Part shown: one piece after another, positions 1-9,237 of the stretch
How positions within the stretch are numbered: the first letter of the stretch is position 1
How the letters are laid out: each line of letters opens with the position of its first letter
Assembly: GCF_000300005.1 (NCBI RefSeq)
Contig: NC_018691.1
Span: forward strand, 3,472,001 to 3,536,000
From: Alloalcanivorax dieselolei B5
Lineage (GTDB): Bacteria; Pseudomonadota; Gammaproteobacteria; Pseudomonadales; Alcanivoracaceae
Reading direction: 5' to 3'
Length of the DNA stretch: 64,000 nt
The notes under the pieces: generated by a model
Told to the model about the DNA's origin: nothing
The model's database searches: none
The model's input: only the letters and a program-made list of their open reading frames with translations
Position numbers and translations under genes: made by a program

Positions 1-888
1 TTGTTCCAGCTCGGCGATCTTGCGGCGCGCGTCGTCGCCTTCGGGAATGTCGCGGCCGCTGTCGCGCCATTCGATGGCCGCTTTGAATCCTTCCGTCTGA
101 GCATAACGACGGAACCAGAGACCTTCCGGATTGTGGCGGGTAATGCCATCGAACACCGTGGCCAGCATCTGGGTCTGCTCCAAGCCCATGGTCAACATGA
201 CCTGATTCACCACCAGCTTGTGCATGCTCAGATGACTGCTTGGTACCCCGGCAATGCGCCCCGCCACTTCCATGGTCTTGGCGTCCAGTTCCTCTTCCGG
301 CACCACATAGTTGGCCAGGCCCCATTCGCCGGCCTGCTTGCCGGAAATCAGATCCCCGGTGAACATCATCTGCTTGGCCCGGATCGGCCCGAGCCGATAG
401 GTCCACATGGCGGTCGTCGGGCATCCCCAAACCCGGGTGGGCATGTAACCGATACGGGCGTTATCGGCCATGATCATCAAGTCACAACACAAGGCAATAT
501 CACTTCCGCCAGCGGCGGCGGCGCCATGAATCTTGGCGATGGTGGGTTTACGGGACCGCCAAAGACTCATGAAATCCTCGGTGTTCCGCTTCATATGGGC
601 GTAGTCGACCATGGGATCCCAGGGAGTGGCTTCCTGCTGACAAGGATTCTCTCTTTGTGATTCCGCGTAGTAGGTCAGATCGTAACCGCCGCAAAACCCT
701 TTGCCGGCGCCTTCAACGACAATCACGTGGACCTGGTCGTTCTCTTCCGCCCACCTTACCGCGCGCCGAATATCGTCACCGGTTTCATCGATGATGGCAT
801 TGAGTCTTTCCGGACGATTGAGGAGCAGCCTAGCGATTCTCGGGTTTCTCTCATCCTGGGAAATCCGGACAGTTGTCAATTCCAGCAT
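1..888 (-). CDS. Crotonase/enoyl-CoA hydratase family protein (3' end outside window)
   Basis: Reading frame open from ATG at 888 to the window edge (296 codons seen, C-terminus missing). The start has GGAGAG about 6 nt upstream. It shows the crotonase fold signatures: GFCGGYDL around residues 64-71 and [10 protein letters not shown] at 121-130, which form the CoA pocket and oxyanion hole. The usual second catalytic glutamate region reads RVWGCPTTA, so hydratase activity as such is uncertain; isomerase, hydrolase or another crotonase reaction is possible. It is divergent from a TetR regulator and an acyl-CoA synthetase, which suggests a fatty-acid or related acyl-CoA catabolic unit under that regulator. 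The plus-strand frames over this region are shadows. Confidence 0.85.
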   Translation of the reverse strand, partial: MLELTTVRISQDERNPRIARLLLNRPERLNAIIDETGDDIRRAVRWAEENDQVHVIVVEGAGKGFCGGYDLTYYAESQRENPCQQEATPWDPMVDYAHMKRNTEDFMSLWRSRKPTIAKIHGAAAAGGSDIALCCDLMIMADNARIGYMPTRVWGCPTTAMWTYRLGPIRAKQMMFTGDLISGKQAGEWGLANYVVPEEELDAKTMEVAGRIAGVPSSHLSMHKLVVNQVMLTMGLEQTQMLATVFDGITRHNPEGLWFRRYAQTEGFKAAIEWRDSGRDIPEGDDARRKIAELEQ

Positions 889-923
889 GATTCTCTCCAA
901 TAAGGGGGTTTTCGACTTCTTGA

Positions 924-943
924 CAGTCAGTCATGACTGACTG
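924..943. promoter_or_regulatory. 20-bp perfect palindrome, probable TetR operator
   Basis: CAGTCAGTCATGACTGACTG is a perfect inverted repeat. It lies between the crotonase start (888) and the TetR start (979). TetR-family proteins bind such palindromes in divergent promoters, so autoregulation and control of the crotonase are inferred. A TTGACA-like hexamer at 920-925 overlaps its left edge. Confidence 0.7.
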
Positions 944-978
944 CAAAGTATCACCCTGGATTTCGGAGTGCAAACTCA

Positions 979-1575
979 ATGAAGACCTCAACGTCCAAAG
1001 CACGGCCTTCCCCTTCCTTGAAGGATCGGATTACCGACGCGGCGGTGGCATTGCTGATCGATGAAGGCGTGGCAAGAACCACAACAGTGGCGGTTCAGAA
1101 ACGGGCGAACGTGAGTCGCGGGGCTCTGCTTTATCACTTCCCGAGCAGAGCGGAATTACTCGCCTCCACCATCGAGAGGCTGGTCCGGATGAACGAGCAG
1201 CAGATCAATGAATCCTTTCTGAGTTGCTCGGACCCGGCCGAGGATGTGGAAAAAGCGCTGATCGCGTTGAGCGACAACATGGCCCGCCCCTCGTATCTGG
1301 CCGAAATGGAGCTGTGGGCGATCTCACGCAACGATCAGGAATTACGCGACGCCCTCTACCAGGCGGAAAAAGCCGCCCGCTTTGACCTGGACCGGGTGGT
1401 CGGGAAGCTCCTTGAATGCTGGAAGAAGCACGAGAATTATCAGTTTCTGGCGGATCTGAGCGTGGAGTTCCTCAGAGGCGTGGCCTTTTCCGACATCCTG
1501 AGAAAGCGGCCCGAATACCGATGGCGAATGATTTCGTTATGGGTTGAAGTGATCAAAAAATCACTGGAAACCTGA
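979..1575 (+). CDS. TetR/AcrR family transcriptional regulator
   Basis: 198 aa, the usual length for the family. The N-terminal helix-turn-helix spans roughly residues 18-62 and includes RANVSRGALLYHFPSRAELL, typical of TetR recognition helices. The C-terminal part is a variable ligand-binding domain. It is divergent from the crotonase gene and sits 88 nt upstream of an acyl-CoA synthetase on the same strand, so an acyl-CoA or related compound is a plausible effector (inference). A perfect palindrome 35 nt upstream of its start is the likely operator. Confidence 0.88.
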   Translation: MKTSTSKARPSPSLKDRITDAAVALLIDEGVARTTTVAVQKRANVSRGALLYHFPSRAELLASTIERLVRMNEQQINESFLSCSDPAEDVEKALIALSDNMARPSYLAEMELWAISRNDQELRDALYQAEKAARFDLDRVVGKLLECWKKHENYQFLADLSVEFLRGVAFSDILRKRPEYRWRMISLWVEVIKKSLET

Positions 1576-1663
1576 ACACCATCACCGAAGGCTCTTTTTG
1601 TCTCAGTTCGGGCTGGTTGGCAATCCATCCTCATTTGAAAACAAAGAAACAGGAGACGAACCG

Positions 1664-3442
1664 ATGAGCCAGGCTATTCCTCATGACGACATTGAGGCCG
1701 CCAAACTGCTTGAACAGGCTCCCAGCCCGCTGGCCTTGCTGCGCCGAACCGCTGCCCGGCGTCCGGATCATCCCGCGCTGATCTATCTGCGCGATGCCAA
1801 CGACCCACACCCCGTGACACTCACTTATGGTCAGTTACTCGAGGAAGTGGAAACCCTTTGCCGGGCACTGAAAGCACGAGGCGTCAGTCAGGATGACGGA
1901 ATCCCCATACTGCTGCCGCTGGTTCCTCAAGCGGTATCCAGCCTGATTGCCGCCCTGACCGTGGGCGTCGCCTTCCCGGTGAATCTGTTGCTGTCTCCGG
2001 AAGCGATGGCCGCCCAGTTCAAACTGGCCCGGGCCAGGGAGGTCATTGTCATGGGGCCTCACTCCGCCCTGGATGTCCGCGAGCGGGTCGGCGCCGCCAT
2101 CGAGTTACTGGATAGCGAGATCAACCTGGTCGAGGTGGCTCTGGGCGAGCCGACTTCAGCTTCGTTTTCCTGGGCACAACTGCTTGCAGACGGCAATACT
2201 GATTCGCCTGTTGAGGATTTTCCCGAGGCACCGGCAGCGCTGGTTCATACTGGCGGCACCACCGGCGCCCCCAAACTTGCCGAGCTGACGCAGCGCAATC
2301 TGGCGGCCGGCGCTATCATGGCCGCCTCGGCGCTCGGATGGCGGGAGAACGACCGCATTCTTACCGGGCTGCCCCTGTTTCACGTTGGCGGTTCCGTCGA
2401 CATGCTGCTTTCCGGCATCGCGGCCGGCGTCACCCTGATGTTTCCCACCGCCCTGGGCCTGCGCAATCCAGAAGTCATCAGCCGCTTCTGGCCTTTGGTG
2501 GACGAGACCCGGGCGACCCTTGTCGGCGGGGTACCGACCATGCTCTCGGCGATGGCATCCAGTCCACGTGCCGACTCGACACTGAGTACACTACGAGGAT
2601 TCGTTACCGGCGGCTCGCCACTGCCCGCCGAATTGAAGCGGAAGGTGGAAGAAGTCAGCGGCAAACCGGTGTGCCAGCTTTATGGCCAGACTGAAACCGC
2701 CGGCATCACCACCGCTCAAAGCGCTGATGGAAGTTATCACCCGATCCTCGGCGGCAGGCCCATCCCCATGATGAAGGTGGCGATTGGCGGCCCGAACGGC
2801 AGCTTCCAACCCGGCGACACCGGTGAAGTGTTCGTGTCCGGTCCGAATGTCTTTCTCGGCTATCGCACCAACGACGGTATTCAGGGCGGCCCGGCCGATG
2901 GCTGGATCAGCACCGGGGATCTTGGCGAAGTCACCGACGATGGCGATCTGCGGTTGGTCGGCCGCAGCAAGGAAATCATCATCCGTAGCGGGCACAATAT
3001 CGACCCGCTGCTGATCGAAGAAGTAGCCATGGCGCACCCGGCCGTGGCGCAAGCTGCCGCGGTCGCCATGCCCGATGCCTATGCGGGGGAACTCCCGGTT
3101 CTGTATGTCGCTCTGACACCAGGAGCGCAAGTCAGTCCCGAGGAGCTCATCGCGCATACGGGTGAACGCATCGCCGAACCACCGGCCCGGCCAAAGCACG
3201 CCTTTATCCTTGAGGAAATGCCACTCACTCCCGTCGGGAAAATCGCCCGCTATAAACTCAAGCAAATGGCCACCGAGCATCAGGTTGGTCGCGCCCTCTC
3301 TTCCATCGATACCTTGGAGAAAGTGACCTGTCAGGACAATGGTGCCAGACAGGTGGTTTTGTACTGGAAGCAGAAGCCGACAAGCAAGCAACGGGAATTC
3401 GCGGCCGCGGCACTGGCCGATCTGGGGCTTGAGCAGGCGTAG
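1664..3442 (+). CDS. AMP-binding acyl-CoA synthetase
   Basis: 592 aa adenylate-forming enzyme that would activate a carboxylic acid to acyl-AMP and then acyl-CoA. Visible core motifs are the phosphate loop [10 protein letters not shown] (residues 195-204), YGQTE (340-344), GWISTGD (413-419), the hinge region [14 protein letters not shown] (433-446) and the catalytic lysine in PVGK (K526). The frame is open upstream to 1598, but ATG 1664 is preferred because AGGAGA lies 7 nt before it. Substrate cannot be told from sequence; the family resembles long or medium-chain fatty-acid ligases. Probably co-transcribed with the TetR gene. Confidence 0.88.
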   Translation: MSQAIPHDDIEAAKLLEQAPSPLALLRRTAARRPDHPALIYLRDANDPHPVTLTYGQLLEEVETLCRALKARGVSQDDGIPILLPLVPQAVSSLIAALTVGVAFPVNLLLSPEAMAAQFKLARAREVIVMGPHSALDVRERVGAAIELLDSEINLVEVALGEPTSASFSWAQLLADGNTDSPVEDFPEAPAALVHTGGTTGAPKLAELTQRNLAAGAIMAASALGWRENDRILTGLPLFHVGGSVDMLLSGIAAGVTLMFPTALGLRNPEVISRFWPLVDETRATLVGGVPTMLSAMASSPRADSTLSTLRGFVTGGSPLPAELKRKVEEVSGKPVCQLYGQTETAGITTAQSADGSYHPILGGRPIPMMKVAIGGPNGSFQPGDTGEVFVSGPNVFLGYRTNDGIQGGPADGWISTGDLGEVTDDGDLRLVGRSKEIIIRSGHNIDPLLIEEVAMAHPAVAQAAAVAMPDAYAGELPVLYVALTPGAQVSPEELIAHTGERIAEPPARPKHAFILEEMPLTPVGKIARYKLKQMATEHQVGRALSSIDTLEKVTCQDNGARQVVLYWKQKPTSKQREFAAAALADLGLEQA

Positions 3443-3468
3443 AAACGCCTCGTTGTTGATCATCACTA

Positions 3469-3496
3469 GGGAAGATGGCGATTTTGCCATCTTCCC
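3469..3496 (+). terminator. Stem-loop after the acyl-CoA synthetase gene
   Basis: An 11-bp perfect stem (3469-3479 with 3486-3496) and a 6-nt loop, 26 nt after the stop codon. The tail is pyrimidine-rich but has no clean T run, so it may be a weak terminator or 3' stabiliser. Confidence 0.5.
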
Positions 3497-3713
3497 TCCC
3501 CTCTATGCTTCATCCGGCCGCCACCTGATAGTATCGATTGTCGGTCAGCGCGTCCTCGTCGCCACATCGCCAATAGAGACCCGGTGTTCCGTTTGTTATG
3601 CTTCATCGTTCGCTTCGCTCCGACACGAACGCCCCTGCTTCAAGCAAGCTCACCTGAGTCTTGAACGGCATGGCATGGCTCAAAACGCCAGAAATCGAGG
3701 ATCAAACGCAGAT

Positions 3714-6269
3714 ATGGCAAAGGAAGATCTATCCGGCCACACCCCGATGATGCAGCAATACCTGGGCATCAAGGCCGAGCACCCGGACCAGTTGGTGTTC
3801 TACCGCATGGGGGATTTCTATGAGCTGTTCTTCGGCGACGCGCAGAAGGCGGCCCGGTTGCTGGACATCACACTGACCCAGCGCGGGCAAAGCGCGGGCA
3901 AGCCGATTCCGATGGCGGGGATTCCGTATCACGCGGCGGAAGGGTATCTGGCACGGTTGGTGAAGCTCGGTGAGTCGGTGGTGATCTGCGAGCAGATCGG
4001 TGATCCGGCCACCAGCAAGGGTCCGGTGGAACGCAAGGTGGTACGCATCGTCACGCCGGGGACGGTGAGTGACGAAGCCTTGATGGAAGAGCGCCGCGAC
4101 AACCTGCTCTGCGCTTTGTGCGAGGACGGCCCCCGTGTGGGCGCGGCGGCGCTGGATGTGGCCGCCGGCCGTTTCGTGGTGACCCAGGTGGAAGGCCAGG
4201 AGCAGTTGCAGGCGTTGTTGGAGCGCTGGCAGCCAGCGGAATTGCTGCTGAGCGAAGCGCATGGTTTCCCGGCGGCATTGACGGAACGCCCCGGCAGCCG
4301 GGTCCGGCCGGTGTGGGAATTCGATGAGGAAGCGGCGCGGCGCCAGTTGTGCAAGCAGTTCCAGGTGCAGGACCTGTCCGGGTTCGGGCAGCCGCCGGGC
4401 GCCGCGGTGGCCGCCGCCGGCGCGCTGTTGCAGTACGCCCGCGATACCCAGCGCAGCGCCCTGCCCCACGTCATTGGCCTGGCGGTGGAGTCGTTCGACG
4501 ACAGCGTGGCGATGGACGCCGCCACCCGCCGCAATCTGGAACTGACCAAAACGCTGGATGGCCGCGAACAGCATTCCCTGGCCTGGGTTCTGGACAACAC
4601 CACCACCGCCATGGGCGCGCGCCTGCTGAAGCGCTGGGTGCATCAGCCATTGCGTGATCGCGCCGTGCTCAATGGCCGTCAGGATCGTATCGATGCCTTG
4701 CGTGACGGCTGGCGTTTCGAGGCGCTGCGCCAGGTGCTGGACCGGATTGGCGATATGGAACGGATCCTCGGCCGGGTGGCGCTGCGCTCCGCCCGCCCCC
4801 GTGATCTGACCCGCCTGCGCGCCAGCCTGGAAGCGCTGCCGGCCTTGCACGCGGCCTTGCCGGAATCCAACGCCTTCGCCGAAGCCCATGAGCGCCTGGG
4901 CGCGTTCCCGGAACAGTGCGAATTGCTGACTCGGGCCGTGATCGAGAATCCGCCCATGCTGATCCGCGACGGTGGCGTCATCGCCCCCGGTTACAGCGAG
5001 GATCTGGATGAGCTGCGCGCCATCAGTGAGAACGCCGGCGCGGTGCTGGTGGATATTGAAAAGCGCGAGCGCGAGCGCACCGGCTTTGCCACTCTGCGGG
5101 TCAAGTACAACAAGGTCCACGGCTACTATATTGAGCTGTCCCGCCGCGAGGCGGAGCAGGCGCCGGTGGACTATCAACGCCGGCAGACCCTGAAAAACGC
5201 CGAGCGCTTCATTACGCCGGAGTTGAAGACCTTCGAGGACAAAGCACTGTCCGCGTCCAGCAAGGCACTGACGCTGGAAAAACGGCTCTACGAGGCGTTG
5301 ATCGAAACGGTGGCGGCACATCTGGGTCCGTTGCAGGTGTGCGCCTCGGCGGTGGCCGAACTGGACGTGCTGGCGACCCTGGCCGAACGCGCCGAGGCGC
5401 TGGGCTGGGTACGGCCGCAATTGCTGGAGACACCACTACTGGAAATCGTCGACGGCCGCCATCCGGTGGTGGAACAGGTGCTGGAAGAGGCGTTCGTACC
5501 CAACAGTCTGCACCTGGATGATCGCCGCCGCATGGTCGTCATCACCGGTCCGAACATGGGCGGTAAATCCACCTATATGCGTCAGACCGCGTTGATCGCG
5601 CTGCTCGCTCACATCGGCAGCGCGGTGCCCGCCGCCAGCGCCCGCATCGGGCCATTGGACCGGATCTTCACCCGCATCGGCTCCTCCGACGATCTGGCCG
5701 GCGGCCGCTCCACTTTTATGGTGGAGATGTCGGAAACCGCCAACATCCTCAATAACGCCACACCGGAAAGTCTGGTGTTGATGGATGAGATCGGCCGCGG
5801 TACCAGCACCTTCGACGGGCTCAGCCTGGCCTGGGCGGCGGCGGAGCATCTGGCCACGCGGCTGCGCGCCTTCACCCTGTTCGCCACCCATTATTTCGAG
5901 TTGACGCAGTTGCCGGAGACTCTGGACACGGTCTACAACGCCCACCTCACCGCCAGCGAGCACGACAATCGCATCGTGTTCCTGCATCGCGTGCAGGAAG
6001 GGCCCGCCAGTCGCAGTTACGGTCTGCAGGTGGCACAACTGGCCGGGGTGCCGGCGCCGGTGATCCAGCGGGCCACGGAGAAACTGCAGGAGCTGGAAAT
6101 CGGCACCCCCGCGCCGGCGGCCGCTCCCGCGCGGCCGGCGGCACCGATGCAAAGCGAGTTGTTCGCGGCGCCGGACCCGCTCAAGGAGGCCATCGCCGAA
6201 GTTGATCCCGATCAACTGACGCCCCGTCAGGCGCTGGATCTGCTTTATCGGCTGAAGAGCTTAGCCTAA
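3714..6269 (+). CDS. mutS: DNA mismatch repair ATPase MutS
   Basis: 851 aa from ATG 3714, close to the 853 aa of E. coli MutS. It recognises mismatches and recruits MutL. The mismatch-reading FYE motif is at residues 35-37. The ABC-type ATPase holds Walker [10 protein letters not shown], Walker [17 protein letters not shown] and the FATHYFELT switch near the C-terminal third. The C-terminal [20 protein letters not shown] segment matches the tetramerisation tail. The frame is open upstream to 3339 but that part is not MutS-like; ATG 3675 is a second candidate start without a clear ribosome site. fdxA follows, as in Pseudomonas. Confidence 0.97.
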   Translation: MAKEDLSGHTPMMQQYLGIKAEHPDQLVFYRMGDFYELFFGDAQKAARLLDITLTQRGQSAGKPIPMAGIPYHAAEGYLARLVKLGESVVICEQIGDPATSKGPVERKVVRIVTPGTVSDEALMEERRDNLLCALCEDGPRVGAAALDVAAGRFVVTQVEGQEQLQALLERWQPAELLLSEAHGFPAALTERPGSRVRPVWEFDEEAARRQLCKQFQVQDLSGFGQPPGAAVAAAGALLQYARDTQRSALPHVIGLAVESFDDSVAMDAATRRNLELTKTLDGREQHSLAWVLDNTTTAMGARLLKRWVHQPLRDRAVLNGRQDRIDALRDGWRFEALRQVLDRIGDMERILGRVALRSARPRDLTRLRASLEALPALHAALPESNAFAEAHERLGAFPEQCELLTRAVIENPPMLIRDGGVIAPGYSEDLDELRAISENAGAVLVDIEKRERERTGFATLRVKYNKVHGYYIELSRREAEQAPVDYQRRQTLKNAERFITPELKTFEDKALSASSKALTLEKRLYEALIETVAAHLGPLQVCASAVAELDVLATLAERAEALGWVRPQLLETPLLEIVDGRHPVVEQVLEEAFVPNSLHLDDRRRMVVITGPNMGGKSTYMRQTALIALLAHIGSAVPAASARIGPLDRIFTRIGSSDDLAGGRSTFMVEMSETANILNNATPESLVLMDEIGRGTSTFDGLSLAWAAAEHLATRLRAFTLFATHYFELTQLPETLDTVYNAHLTASEHDNRIVFLHRVQEGPASRSYGLQVAQLAGVPAPVIQRATEKLQELEIGTPAPAAAPARPAAPMQSELFAAPDPLKEAIAEVDPDQLTPRQALDLLYRLKSLA

Positions 6270-6407
6270 CCGGGTAAGCCGGTTTGCCTGCCCGGGACCT
6301 TGAAGCTAGACTAGCGCGGCCCCGAGACCCCCAAACCGGTGCTCTGCTAGACTTTTATAGCGAGCGGACCGGTCGTGGAAGAGAACACACCTGGCGAGGA
6401 CAGGCTA

Positions 6408-6737
6408 ATGACGTTCGTAGTAGGTGAAAACTGCATCAAGTGTAAACACACGGACTGTGTGGAAGTATGTCCGGTGGACTGCTTTTATGAAGGTCCGAAT
6501 TTTCTGGTGATTCACCCGGATGAGTGCATCGACTGTGCGCTGTGCGAGCCGGAGTGCCCCGTGAACGCGATCTTCTCGGAAGACGAGTTGCCCGACGATC
6601 AGCAGGAATTCCTGGAAATCAATGCCGAACTGGCGGAGAAGTGGCCGAATATCACGGAGATGAAGGACGCTCCCGACGACGCCGCGGACTGGGATGGCGT
6701 GGCCAACAAGCGCGAGCAGTTGATTCGGGAATGGTAG
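6408..6737 (+). CDS. fdxA: 7Fe ferredoxin FdxA
   Basis: 109 aa low-potential electron carrier. The N-terminal half has the cysteine pattern [17 protein letters not shown] and then [15 protein letters not shown], which bind one [3Fe-4S] and one [4Fe-4S] cluster as in Azotobacter-type ferredoxin I. The acidic C-terminal extension ([23 protein letters not shown]) is typical of proteobacterial FdxA. Start at ATG 6408, after GGCGAGGACAGG; the frame extends 11 codons further up but that stretch is not conserved-looking. The mutS-fdxA-rsmZ order is conserved in pseudomonads. Confidence 0.93.
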   Translation: MTFVVGENCIKCKHTDCVEVCPVDCFYEGPNFLVIHPDECIDCALCEPECPVNAIFSEDELPDDQQEFLEINAELAEKWPNITEMKDAPDDAADWDGVANKREQLIREW

Positions 6738-6787
6738 TGAGAGTGGCGGGCTGGCATCGCCATGGAAGGTGGCCACAAAAATGAGAA

Positions 6788-6811
6788 GGGCGGCATCCTG
6801 CCGCCCTTTTT
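6788..6811 (+). terminator. Intrinsic terminator of fdxA
   Basis: Stem GGGCGGCA (6788-6795), loop TCC, TGCCGCCC (6799-6806), then TTTTT. It lies 50 nt after the fdxA stop and is a textbook rho-independent terminator. Confidence 0.92.
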
Positions 6812-7072
6812 GCGTCGAGTCGTCCTTACCCGATTTGCGCTCACCTGGACATCCTTGTCCGCCATCCTTAGCAGTTCCCTGTGCTCATGTCCCTGAACAC
6901 GAGAAGTACTATAGCAAGCGCCCTGACGCTCGAGGGTTAAAGATCTTTAAAAAGCAAATGGATCTTATCTTCAGAAAAACAGAAAATCCTTTAAAATCAG
7001 TAAAGTAAGAACTTTCAGATCGAAAGAAAGAGCAGATGGCGGACACAATATTGGTAAAAATGCTTACACCGT
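6812..7072. other. AT-rich intergenic region, no gene seen
   Basis: Between the fdxA terminator and the GacA box. I see no coding sequence with a ribosome site. It holds a 14-bp perfect palindrome TTAAAGATCTTTAA (6937-6950) and several A/T runs. A long upstream region is normal for rsmZ promoters, which bind several regulators including IHF. Confidence 0.5.
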
Positions 7073-7090
7073 TGTAAGCTATGGCTTACA
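7073..7090 (+). promoter_or_regulatory. GacA box (upstream activating sequence of rsmZ)
   Basis: TGTAAGCTATGGCTTACA matches the TGTAAG-N6-CTTACA consensus bound by phosphorylated GacA upstream of rsmX, rsmY and rsmZ in Pseudomonas. A further GCTTACA (7062-7068) lies just upstream, giving alternating half-sites. It sits 100-160 nt before the likely RNA start, the usual range for this activator. Confidence 0.88.
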
Positions 7091-7189
7091 AGATCGCGGT
7101 TGATCCTCACTTCACAAGCCTGCCATTTGCACCCCGGATACGGTGTACCCAAACAAGCTAGGAAGTTTTTACATTCTCTCACCGCATTT

Positions 7190-7348
7190 TACAGCAGGGG
7201 GAAGGCTCTCCCTGTAGGATATACAGTATCTCGATTGGCTAGGGCATTAGGCCGAGCCAACGGAAAAGGTATCCCCCCAAGGCGCTAGAAATAGCGCTCA
7301 CAACCCCCCCTCTTCCACCCCCCCCCCTTTGGAAGAGGGGTTTTTTTT
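7190..7348 (+). ncRNA. rsmZ: RsmZ/CsrB-type regulatory small RNA
   Basis: Non-coding RNA expected to titrate the translational repressor RsmA/CsrA. Support: the GacA box upstream, position after fdxA as in Pseudomonas, GGA motifs, and a strong terminator. GGA lies at 7200, 7217, 7262 and 7331; the one at 7217 is in the loop of a perfect hairpin (CTGTA 7212-7216, loop GGATA, TACAG 7222-7226), the structure RsmA prefers. Other stems are TTGGCT/AGCCAA (7235-7240/7255-7260) and GCGCTA-GAAA-TAGCGC (7282-7297). The 5' end is uncertain: a start near 7190-7198 keeps all hairpins, while TATACA at 7220-7225 as -10 would give a 117-nt RNA from about 7232. Confidence 0.8.
7307..7348 (+). terminator. Terminator of rsmZ with poly-C loop
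   Basis: Ten-base-pair stem CCCCTCTTCC (7307-7316) with GGAAGAGGGG (7331-7340), followed by eight T. The loop contains a run of ten C (7318-7327). Confidence 0.92.
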
Positions 7349-7383
7349 GTCTGCCGTCATGGCGCGATTCCCCTCCTGCCGCG

Positions 7384-7722
7384 TCAGAGCGACTCCAGCC
7401 GCATACGCGCCGATTCAAAGGCCTCCCTCAAGGGGTCGAACAAGGATGCCGCCACCGCCAGATCACCGTCCCGGGCCGCGCTTTCCATCTCCAGACACAA
7501 CGCCGACACCCGTACCGCACCAAGGTTGCCACTACTGCCCTTGAAGCTATGTGCCTGCTGGCGTACCACTTCCACATCGGCGGCGACCAGACCACCCTGA
7601 ATCGCGCGCAAACGCTGCTCGCCATCCTTGACGAACGACACCACCAGGCGGGGAAAATCCGCCCCCATCACTTCTTTCAGTTCCTGGATAACCGCCAGGT
7701 CCACTGCTTCCTGCCTGCTCAT
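7384..7722 (-). CDS. Histidine phosphotransfer (HPt) domain protein
   Basis: 112 aa, a single stand-alone HPt domain. The phosphoacceptor is H58 in AHSFKGSSGNLGA, the classic HPt signature. It would relay phosphate between a hybrid sensor kinase and a response regulator. ATG 7722 has GGAG 8 nt upstream; a TTG one codon earlier is less likely. No kinase or receiver gene is adjacent. It ends 35 nt from the rsmZ terminator, convergent with it; in pseudomonads the HPt protein HptB feeds into Rsm control, but a functional link here is only a suggestion. Confidence 0.88.
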   Translation of the reverse strand: MSRQEAVDLAVIQELKEVMGADFPRLVVSFVKDGEQRLRAIQGGLVAADVEVVRQQAHSFKGSSGNLGAVRVSALCLEMESAARDGDLAVAASLFDPLREAFESARMRLESL

Positions 7723-7880
7723 CAATCACTCCAGCTGAGCCCCGCGTCAACGCGATCGTAACGCCAATAATAGCGCCATAATATCGCACAGACTTCAGCG
7801 GAATGGATGAGAAAACAAGCGGCTACCGCACCGGGCAAAGGGGCGCCGTGACCCTGAAAGTGATGCGGCCGTGGACAGGA

Positions 7881-8507
7881 TCAGGACAACAGGCCCAGAC
7901 GCCGGGCCCGGTCCAGATCCTTCGGGTAATCCACGTCCCAGAGCGTCGGCAATAATCGTGGCTGGCAATGGACGGACAGCGCCGCCACAGTATCGGCCAG
8001 GGTGTGGTCGGTGCTCATCGCCACGTGGCGGAACAGCCGCTGACGCCAGAGCGTGGCATCACTGCCGCCCAGCAAGACGAACCCGCCATCCTCGCTGGGA
8101 CCAAGTACCACCGGCGCTTGCCGCAAGGTGTCCGCGGCTTCCCGCAGGTATTCCCGGCTCATCGCCGGACAGTCACTGCCCACCAGCAACACTCGCTCCG
8201 CCCGCGCCAATCCCCAGGCCATGGCGCGCTCCATGCGCTCGCCCAGATCCGCACCCTGCTGATAGTCGATATCCAGCCCGAGATCCCGCGCCCGGCGCTC
8301 GGTCGCGGCCTCGGCTCGATCCAGCATCAACACCGCCGGGCCGGGAAACACCACCGCCAAACACAGGGTACGTTCCAGCAGCGCCTGATGAGCCGCCAGC
8401 GCGGCGGCTTCTCCCAAGGAAGCCGCCAGCCGAGTTTTCACCCGCCCCGGCTCCGGCGCCTTGGCGAAGACCAACAGTAACGTGTCCGCCTGCTTATCCC
8501 GGGTCAC
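7881..8507 (-). CDS. TIGR04282-type glycosyltransferase (DUF2064)
   Basis: 208 aa from GTG 8507, which has GGGAGG upstream; it overlaps the end of the preceding gene by 14 nt. The N-terminal LLLVFAKAPEPGRVKTRLAASLG and central LLVGSDCPAMSREYL plus GPSEDGGFVLLG are hallmarks of the DUF2064 GT-A-like nucleotidyl/glycosyltransferase family. Families of this type are annotated with arsenosugar biosynthesis because they travel with arsS. The overlap with the second glycosyltransferase and the arsS gene upstream indicates one operon. Confidence 0.87.
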   Translation of the reverse strand: MTRDKQADTLLLVFAKAPEPGRVKTRLAASLGEAAALAAHQALLERTLCLAVVFPGPAVLMLDRAEAATERRARDLGLDIDYQQGADLGERMERAMAWGLARAERVLLVGSDCPAMSREYLREAADTLRQAPVVLGPSEDGGFVLLGGSDATLWRQRLFRHVAMSTDHTLADTVAALSVHCQPRLLPTLWDVDYPKDLDRARRLGLLS

Positions 8508-9237
8508 GCCCGCCCTCCCGCTCCGGAGCGGCTTCACCGTCACCCTGGTCGCGAAAATGGTCACGATAATAGATTCGGTGCAGTTCAGCCGGGTCGGCGC
8601 CGCGCCAATAGCGCCAGCGCAATCGCCACATCAGCAACACCGTTCGCAGCACGCCGTGTTGTTGCCAGCGACGACTGTCCACCACCATCCTGGGACGCAA
8701 ACACAATGGCTTGCCATGACGACGCAGGCAGGCACTCAACGCCACGTCCTCCATTAACGGCTGTAATGGAAAGCCGCCCACATCGAGAAACATAAGGCGA
8801 TCCACGAAGATACCCTGATCGCCGGTGGCGATGCCGGTCCAGCGCGAGCGCAGATTCATCGCCCCGCCGATGATCGGAAAGAGCGGGTGGTGGCCTTTAA
8901 GGCGGACATCGAATCGCCCCCACAGCGGCCCCTCTGGCAGATAGCGCAATGCCGCCGGTTGCTCCCGACGCAGACCGCTGTCAGCGTGCAGGAACCAGAG
9001 CAGATCACCGCAGGCCCGTTCAGCGCCGAAGTTCATCTGACGGGCCCGGCCACGGTCGCAGTGCAGAACCTTGTCCGCGCCTTCCTCCGCCACCGACACG
9101 GTATCGTCAGTGCTGGCGCCGTCCACCACGATGATCTCATCCTGATCCCACAGATGGCGGCGCAGCTTCGGCAGCAGCCGCCGTAAACGGGGGGCTTCAT
9201 TGAGCACCGGAATCACCACGCTCAAACGCCGCGTCAC
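8494..9237 (-). CDS. TIGR04283-type family 2 glycosyltransferase
   Basis: 247 aa GT-A glycosyltransferase. RLSVVIPVLNEAPRLRRLL at the N-terminus and IIVVDGASTDDTVSVA form the nucleotide-sugar site, with a metal-binding HADS motif (LLWFLHADSGL). The frame is open to 9447, but GTG 9237 is chosen because the GT2 fold begins there. The start overlaps the arsS stop (GTGA), indicating translational coupling, and GGTGGAG lies about 9 nt upstream. In characterised marine bacteria, partners of ArsS and ArsM attach ribose units to arsenic; the actual acceptor here is unknown. Confidence 0.87.
   Translation of the reverse strand: MTRRLSVVIPVLNEAPRLRRLLPKLRRHLWDQDEIIVVDGASTDDTVSVAEEGADKVLHCDRGRARQMNFGAERACGDLLWFLHADSGLRREQPAALRYLPEGPLWGRFDVRLKGHHPLFPIIGGAMNLRSRWTGIATGDQGIFVDRLMFLDVGGFPLQPLMEDVALSACLRRHGKPLCLRPRMVVDSRRWQQHGVLRTVLLMWRLRWRYWRGADPAELHRIYYRDHFRDQGDGEAAPEREGGRDPG

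Noticed and set aside
3729-5420. 563-codon minus-strand frame within mutS
   Set aside because: Shadow of mutS codon bias; the mutS frame has all catalytic motifs.
6769-7008. 79-codon plus-strand frame after fdxA
   Set aside because: Runs across the fdxA terminator and into AT-rich non-coding DNA; no domain.
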